Of a DNA stretch of 8,160 nucleotides, positions 5,381 through 8,160 are shown one piece after another. Source of the stretch: Polaromonas sp. (GTDB taxonomy: Bacteria > Pseudomonadota > Gammaproteobacteria > Burkholderiales > Burkholderiaceae_C); assembly GCA_014376885.1 (NCBI GenBank), contig JACMQR010000263.1:1-8160 (forward strand). The letters run 5' to 3'. Both the position numbers and the translations under genes were made by a program. Under the pieces are notes generated by a model that saw nothing but the letters and a program-made list of their open reading frames with translations, made no database searches and was not told the origin of the DNA. Every line of letters starts with the position of its first letter. The stretch's first letter is position 1.

Positions 5381-6574
5381 GGCTTGTGCGGGAGTGACAT
5401 GGCCGGTGGCAGCCGGGTTGCTTCGCTGGGCGGGAATTTTACCGGACTTGACATCGTCATACCAGTACTCGTGGTGCTCCTTTGCCCAGGCCTCGTCAAC
5501 ATAGCCATGGCGCATGCCTTCGTAGGCGCCATCCATGCCAACCGAGCCCAGGTAGGCATGCGCCAAGAACATGGCCAGTATCAGCACCCCGGTGACCGCA
5601 TGCACCATGTGGGCAACCTGCATCGTCGCACGTTCGTAAATCAGTCCCGGCACGATCTTGTCCATCACGAAACCAGAAGCAATGATGATCAACCCCAGGA
5701 AAAACACACCGCCCCAGAAAATAGCTTTCGACCCCGGGTTAAAACGATGGGTCGGCGGCGCATGGCCTCCGCCCACCATGCCACCACCTTTGAGCACCCA
5801 CTGCAGGTCGCCTTTTTCAGGCCAGTTGTCTTTCAAGAAGGTGAAAAACACCACCACCATTGACACAGCAAACAAAGGTCCAGCGAAGTTGTGCAGATTC
5901 TTCAGGGCATAAGTCAGCCAACCAAAAAGCGTGCCTCCTATGACAGGCAGCAGAAAAAACTTCCCATAGGCAATGACCACACCCGACACCCCCAAAGCCA
6001 CGAAAGCAATGGCATTCGACCAGTGTGCCGCCCGCTCGAACGGTGTGAAACGCTCAATCTTGCGGCCAGTGGCCGGCAGGGTCGTTTTCATCGGGCCCTT
6101 GGCAAAGTACACAAAAGCCAGGGCCAGAATGACGATGACCAGCAGCGAGCCGCCATAGGGAATCAGCCAGTTGTTGCGCACCTGGCGCCAGGCTTCCCCG
6201 GCATTGGTCACCCGTGAACCCGGGTACTGGACAAACGACTGAATCAGGTTGCCTGCCTCCGGAGCCTGGCTTTTGGGCAGGCTGCTAACACCGCTCACGC
6301 CTTCGCCCACCTGGCGCCACACGGGCGCATTGTTGCCCGGCTGGACCTTGGCGCGCTCGGCGTTGGTCTGCTTGGCATAGCCCGGGTCTTCGCTGGCGTC
6401 CGGCCTGACATCGAAGACATTTTGGCCCTGAATGCCACCGGTCGCGGCGACCTTGACAACCGGCGCCGGCAATGCGGCTCCGGATACGGTGGCAACCGGT
6501 GCAGGAACTTGTGCACCCGCCGTACCCGCCAGGCCAATTGCTATCAATATTATAGCTAATTGCGCTTGTTTCAT
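5378..6574 (-). CDS. fdhC: Formate dehydrogenase gamma subunit, cytochrome b556-type, with long N-terminal extension
   Basis: This 398-residue protein is the membrane anchor that takes electrons from the Fe-S subunit through two b hemes to quinone. Residues 1-21 look like a signal peptide (cleavage near AGA|QV). Residues about 22-138 form a soluble stretch with QTNAERAKVQPGNNAPVWR and QYPGSRVTNAGEAWRQVRN. Hydrophobic segments follow near 141-158, 184-203, 222-246, 284-303 and 325-345. The core resembles E. coli FdnI. Candidate heme ligands are His184 (FERAAHW), His228 (NLHNF), His325 (MVHAV) and His339 (LAHAY). The 14-residue spacing of the last pair equals that of FdnI His155/His169. FdnI has only about 217 residues, so the first 170 are additional, as in Wolinella-type FdhC. 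GGAGA lies five bases before the ATG. A GCTAT...ATAGC palindrome lies inside the signal-peptide codons, and parts of the gene (about 5820-5940) are near 45-50% G+C, lower than the neighbours. Confidence 0.92.
   Translation of the reverse strand: MKQAQLAIILIAIGLAGTAGAQVPAPVATVSGAALPAPVVKVAATGGIQGQNVFDVRPDASEDPGYAKQTNAERAKVQPGNNAPVWRQVGEGVSGVSSLPKSQAPEAGNLIQSFVQYPGSRVTNAGEAWRQVRNNWLIPYGGSLLVIVILALAFVYFAKGPMKTTLPATGRKIERFTPFERAAHWSNAIAFVALGVSGVVIAYGKFFLLPVIGGTLFGWLTYALKNLHNFAGPLFAVSMVVVFFTFLKDNWPEKGDLQWVLKGGGMVGGGHAPPTHRFNPGSKAIFWGGVFFLGLIIIASGFVMDKIVPGLIYERATMQVAHMVHAVTGVLILAMFLAHAYLGSVGMDGAYEGMRHGYVDEAWAKEHHEYWYDDVKSGKIPAQRSNPAATGHVTPAQA
6535..6562. repeat. Dispersed-type palindromic repeat, copy C, inside the fdhC signal-peptide codons
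   Basis: CAATT GCTAT (6535-6544) pairs with ATAGC AATTG (6552-6562, one bulged T at 6557) around a seven-base loop. On the - strand the core AGCTAT-N7-ATAGCAA matches copy A in sequence and spacing. Here it encodes residues about 5-13 of the gamma subunit, the hydrophobic core of its signal peptide. Confidence 0.55.
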
Positions 6575-6586
6575 AAAGGTCTCCGG

Positions 6587-6817
6587 TCAGTTTGTCTTGG
6601 GGTACTCGTTTTGGGAATTCTGCATGCGGGCTTTGGGCCTCTGCTCCCAGCTGGTTTTGTCGCCCACCTTCCAGCCAGGTGAGACAAACTGGTTTTGGGC
6701 GCCCTGGTAGGCCGCGACATCCGCCTTGTTGACGCCGCGCGTTTGCGGCTTTTCGCCGCAGCCCGCCAAGCCGGCGACAGCCGCCAGTGCGGCAAGAAGC
6801 AGTCCGGCGCGCTTCAT
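6587..6817 (-). CDS. Small lipoprotein of the formate dehydrogenase operon, function unknown
   Basis: This is a 76-residue lipoprotein precursor. It opens with MKRAGLLLAALAAVAGLAGC, an n-region followed by a hydrophobic core and the lipobox LAGC with the lipidated Cys at residue 20. The mature part is only 57 residues, polar and aromatic-containing, with the stretch VAAYQGAQNQFVSPGWKVGD and a charged tail. I do not recognise a named domain. The start is chosen at 6815-6817, not at the upstream in-frame GTG/ATG codons, for three reasons: the signal peptide begins there, AGGGG lies seven bases upstream, and the ATG overlaps the TGA of the beta-subunit gene as ATGA. It lies between the beta and gamma genes. 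A role in assembling or anchoring the FDH complex is plausible but unproven. Confidence 0.82.
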   Translation of the reverse strand: MKRAGLLLAALAAVAGLAGCGEKPQTRGVNKADVAAYQGAQNQFVSPGWKVGDKTSWEQRPKARMQNSQNEYPKTN

Positions 6818-7434
6818 GACTTCACCCCTGCTGGCGGCTGGCCTGCCTGTTTGGAGCCGTATGCCGTTCCCCAGCCCCATACTTCAGCGCCTTTGCCGCG
6901 CTGCACGACGCGGTTGCGGAAAATGTCTGCCACCACGTCGCCATCACCGGCCAGCAGGGCTTTCGTCGAGCACATCTCGGCGCAGATGGGCAACTTGCCT
7001 TCGGCAAGACGATTGCGGCCGTATTTTTCAAACTCCGCCTGGCTGCCGTTGACCTCCGGGCCGCCCGCGCAAAAGGTGCATTTGTCCATTTTTCCGCGCA
7101 CACCAAAAGTGCCGCTGGTGGGAAACTGGGGCGCGCCGAACGGGCAGGCGTACGAGCAATAGCCGCAGCCGATGCAGATGTCCTTGTCGTGCAGCACCAC
7201 GCCCTCGTCGGTACGGTAAAAGCAGTTCACCGGGCAGACCGCCATGCAGGGCGCATCGCTACAGTGCATGCAGGCTACCGAAATGGATTTTTCACCCGGC
7301 ACACCGTCGTTGAGCGTCACCACCCGGCGGCGGTTCACGCCCCAAGGGACTTCATTTTCGTTTTTACAAGCGGTGACGCAGCCGTTGCATTCAATGCAGC
7401 GCTCCGCGTCACAGACAAATTTCATACGTGCCAT
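6814..7434 (-). CDS. fdh3B: Formate dehydrogenase beta subunit, four [4Fe-4S] ferredoxin-type (FDH3-like)
   Basis: This 206-residue electron-transfer subunit (also called fdhB or fdnH-like) passes electrons from the alpha subunit to cytochrome b. Sixteen cysteines fall into the expected groups: C13-x2-C16-x2-C19-x3-C23; C55-x2-C58-x4-C63-x3-C67; C87-x2-C90-x2-C93-x3-C97; and C119-x2-C122 with C151-x3-C155. This is enough for four [4Fe-4S] clusters, with C8 and C71 extra. E. coli FdnH has about 294 residues and a C-terminal membrane helix. This protein ends soluble at residue 206, like FDH3 and Wolinella FdhB. It has no signal peptide, so export together with a Tat-bearing alpha subunit is expected. 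AAGGAAG seven bases upstream supports the ATG at 7432-7434 over the second Met at residue 4. The gene overlaps the lipoprotein gene as ATGA. Confidence 0.95.
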   Translation of the reverse strand: MARMKFVCDAERCIECNGCVTACKNENEVPWGVNRRRVVTLNDGVPGEKSISVACMHCSDAPCMAVCPVNCFYRTDEGVVLHDKDICIGCGYCSYACPFGAPQFPTSGTFGVRGKMDKCTFCAGGPEVNGSQAEFEKYGRNRLAEGKLPICAEMCSTKALLAGDGDVVADIFRNRVVQRGKGAEVWGWGTAYGSKQAGQPPAGVKS

Positions 7435-7441
7435 TTTTATT

Positions 7442-7449
7442 CTTCCTTA
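7442..7449 (-). promoter_or_regulatory. Shine-Dalgarno of the beta subunit overlapping the alpha-subunit stop
   Basis: On the - strand TAAGGAAG joins the TAA stop of the alpha subunit to the ribosome-binding site of the beta gene, seven bases before its ATG. It is the same stop/Shine-Dalgarno fusion as between the gamma gene and the small exported-protein gene. Confidence 0.7.
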
Positions 7450-8160
7450 TGCTTTTTCGACATTGCAAACTGTCGTTTTGGTTTCTTGCATCATCGTCAC
7501 GCTGTCATAGCCGTAGGTGGTGCCGGTGTTGATGGCCTCGCCGCGCACCATCGGCGCGGCGCCGCTGGGGTAGTAGGCCAGCATGTCCGCGCCCTGCCAG
7601 CGTCCTGAAAAATGGAACGGCATGAACACGGTGTCCGGCCCGACGCGCTCGGTGACCATCGCCTGCACATTCAGGCGCGCGCCGGTTGGCATGCTGACCC
7701 AGGCGCGCTCGCCGTTGCGGATGCCTTTTTCGGCCGCGACCTTGGGATTGAGCTCGATAAACATTTCCTGCTGCAACTCGGCCAGCCAGGGGTTGGAGCG
7801 GGTTTCCTCGCCGCCGCCTTCGTACTCGACCAAACGGCCGGATGTCAGGATCAACGGGAACTTCTCATGCACCTTGTCGGCAATGTTCTTGTCCTGCAGG
7901 GTTTTGTACAAGGTGGGCAGGCGCCAGAAAGCCTTCTTGTCGTCATGCGTCGGGTACTTGGCCACCAGGTCGGGGCGGGTGCCATAGATGGGCTCGCGAT
8001 GCTGCGGAATCGCATCGGGAAAGTTCCACACCACGGCCCGCGCCTTGGCATTTCCAAACGGCGAGCAGCCATGGTTTTTCATGACCACCCGGATGATGCC
8101 GCCCGATGAGTCGGTTTTCCAGTTCTTGCCGTCGGCAGCCGTCTTTTCGGCGTCGGTCAG
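7447..8160 (-). CDS. fdhA: Formate dehydrogenase alpha (catalytic molybdopterin) subunit, C-terminal part
   Basis: The frame is open from the right window edge to TAA at 7447-7449 and gives the last 237 residues of a molybdopterin oxidoreductase. An apparent GTG/ATG start near 8082-8088 is internal, because coding continues in frame upstream (TDAEKTAADGKNW, then SSGGIIRVVMKNHG). Fragment residues about 101-226 form the molybdopterin-dinucleotide-binding domain: FPLILTSGRLVEY, the stretch TRSNPWLAEL, MFIELNPKVAAEKGIRNGE, and VFMPFHFSGRWQG. The alpha subunit oxidises formate to CO2 at Mo or W bis-MGD. The active-site Cys or selenocysteine, the N-terminal Fe-S cluster and any Tat signal lie beyond the window, so formate specificity rests on the neighbours (four-cluster beta, FdnI-like gamma, FdhD) and on the C-terminal sequence. 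The beta gene follows after 12 bases. Confidence 0.92.
   Translation of the reverse strand: MTDAEKTAADGKNWKTDSSGGIIRVVMKNHGCSPFGNAKARAVVWNFPDAIPQHREPIYGTRPDLVAKYPTHDDKKAFWRLPTLYKTLQDKNIADKVHEKFPLILTSGRLVEYEGGGEETRSNPWLAELQQEMFIELNPKVAAEKGIRNGERAWVSMPTGARLNVQAMVTERVGPDTVFMPFHFSGRWQGADMLAYYPSGAAPMVRGEAINTGTTYGYDSVTMMQETKTTVCNVEKA

Noticed and set aside
6818..6880. Longer version of the lipoprotein gene beginning at 6880
   Set aside because: It would add 21 polar residues before the signal peptide, and it overlaps the beta-subunit coding end without a ribosome-binding site. The ATG at 6815-6817 has a Shine-Dalgarno and gives a proper lipoprotein signal.
7189..7608. + strand frame rich in His and Val opposite the beta/alpha junction
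   Set aside because: It spans the junction of two well-supported - strand genes and has no family motifs. The His-rich character is the complement of codons in the cysteine-rich beta gene and the alpha-subunit tail.
8082..8088. GTG/ATG near 8088 as the start of a separate 213-residue - strand gene
   Set aside because: The same frame continues open to the window edge with plausible molybdopterin oxidoreductase sequence, so this is the tail of the alpha subunit and not a separate or truncated gene.

Overview
This is a high-G+C window with dense coding. It is most like a betaproteobacterium of the Comamonadaceae (Polaromonas/Rhodoferax/Acidovorax relatives). That assignment is an inference from protein flavour, from the formate dehydrogenase operon layout, and from short GCTAT...ATAGC palindromes that I recall as dispersed repeats in that family. 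No search was run.

Layout. On the + strand, positions 1-957 hold the 3' end of radC (JAMM/JAB domain protein) and a complete Smr-domain protein, with a strong intercistronic hairpin between them. Positions 958-1200 are a convergent intergenic region with a dispersed-type palindrome and a nested set of inverted repeats ending in a T run. Everything from 1201 to the right edge is on the - strand. Read in the direction of transcription, right to left, it holds: the C-terminal 237 residues of a molybdopterin formate dehydrogenase alpha subunit; a four-cluster ferredoxin-like beta subunit; a 76-residue lipoprotein; a cytochrome b gamma subunit with a long N-terminal periplasmic extension; a 130-residue exported small protein; a probable intrinsic terminator; fdhD (sulfur transfer for FDH maturation); a repeat-bearing gap; and a large YbbP-type FtsX-family permease.

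How the genes fit together. Alpha, beta and gamma make a membrane-bound, probably periplasm-facing respiratory formate dehydrogenase of the FDH3/Wolinella FdhABC kind. Electrons pass from formate through Mo/W-bis-MGD and the Fe-S clusters to two b hemes and then quinone. FdhD supplies the sulfur that the alpha-subunit cofactor needs. Tight spacing (an ATGA overlap, and two Shine-Dalgarno sequences that share bases with the preceding TAA stop) shows that the five genes upstream of the terminator are one translation-coupled unit. The two small exported proteins inside this unit are the least explained part of the window.

No prophage, IS element, CRISPR array, tRNA or rRNA was seen. The very long + strand open frames opposite ybbP look like high-G+C shadows.
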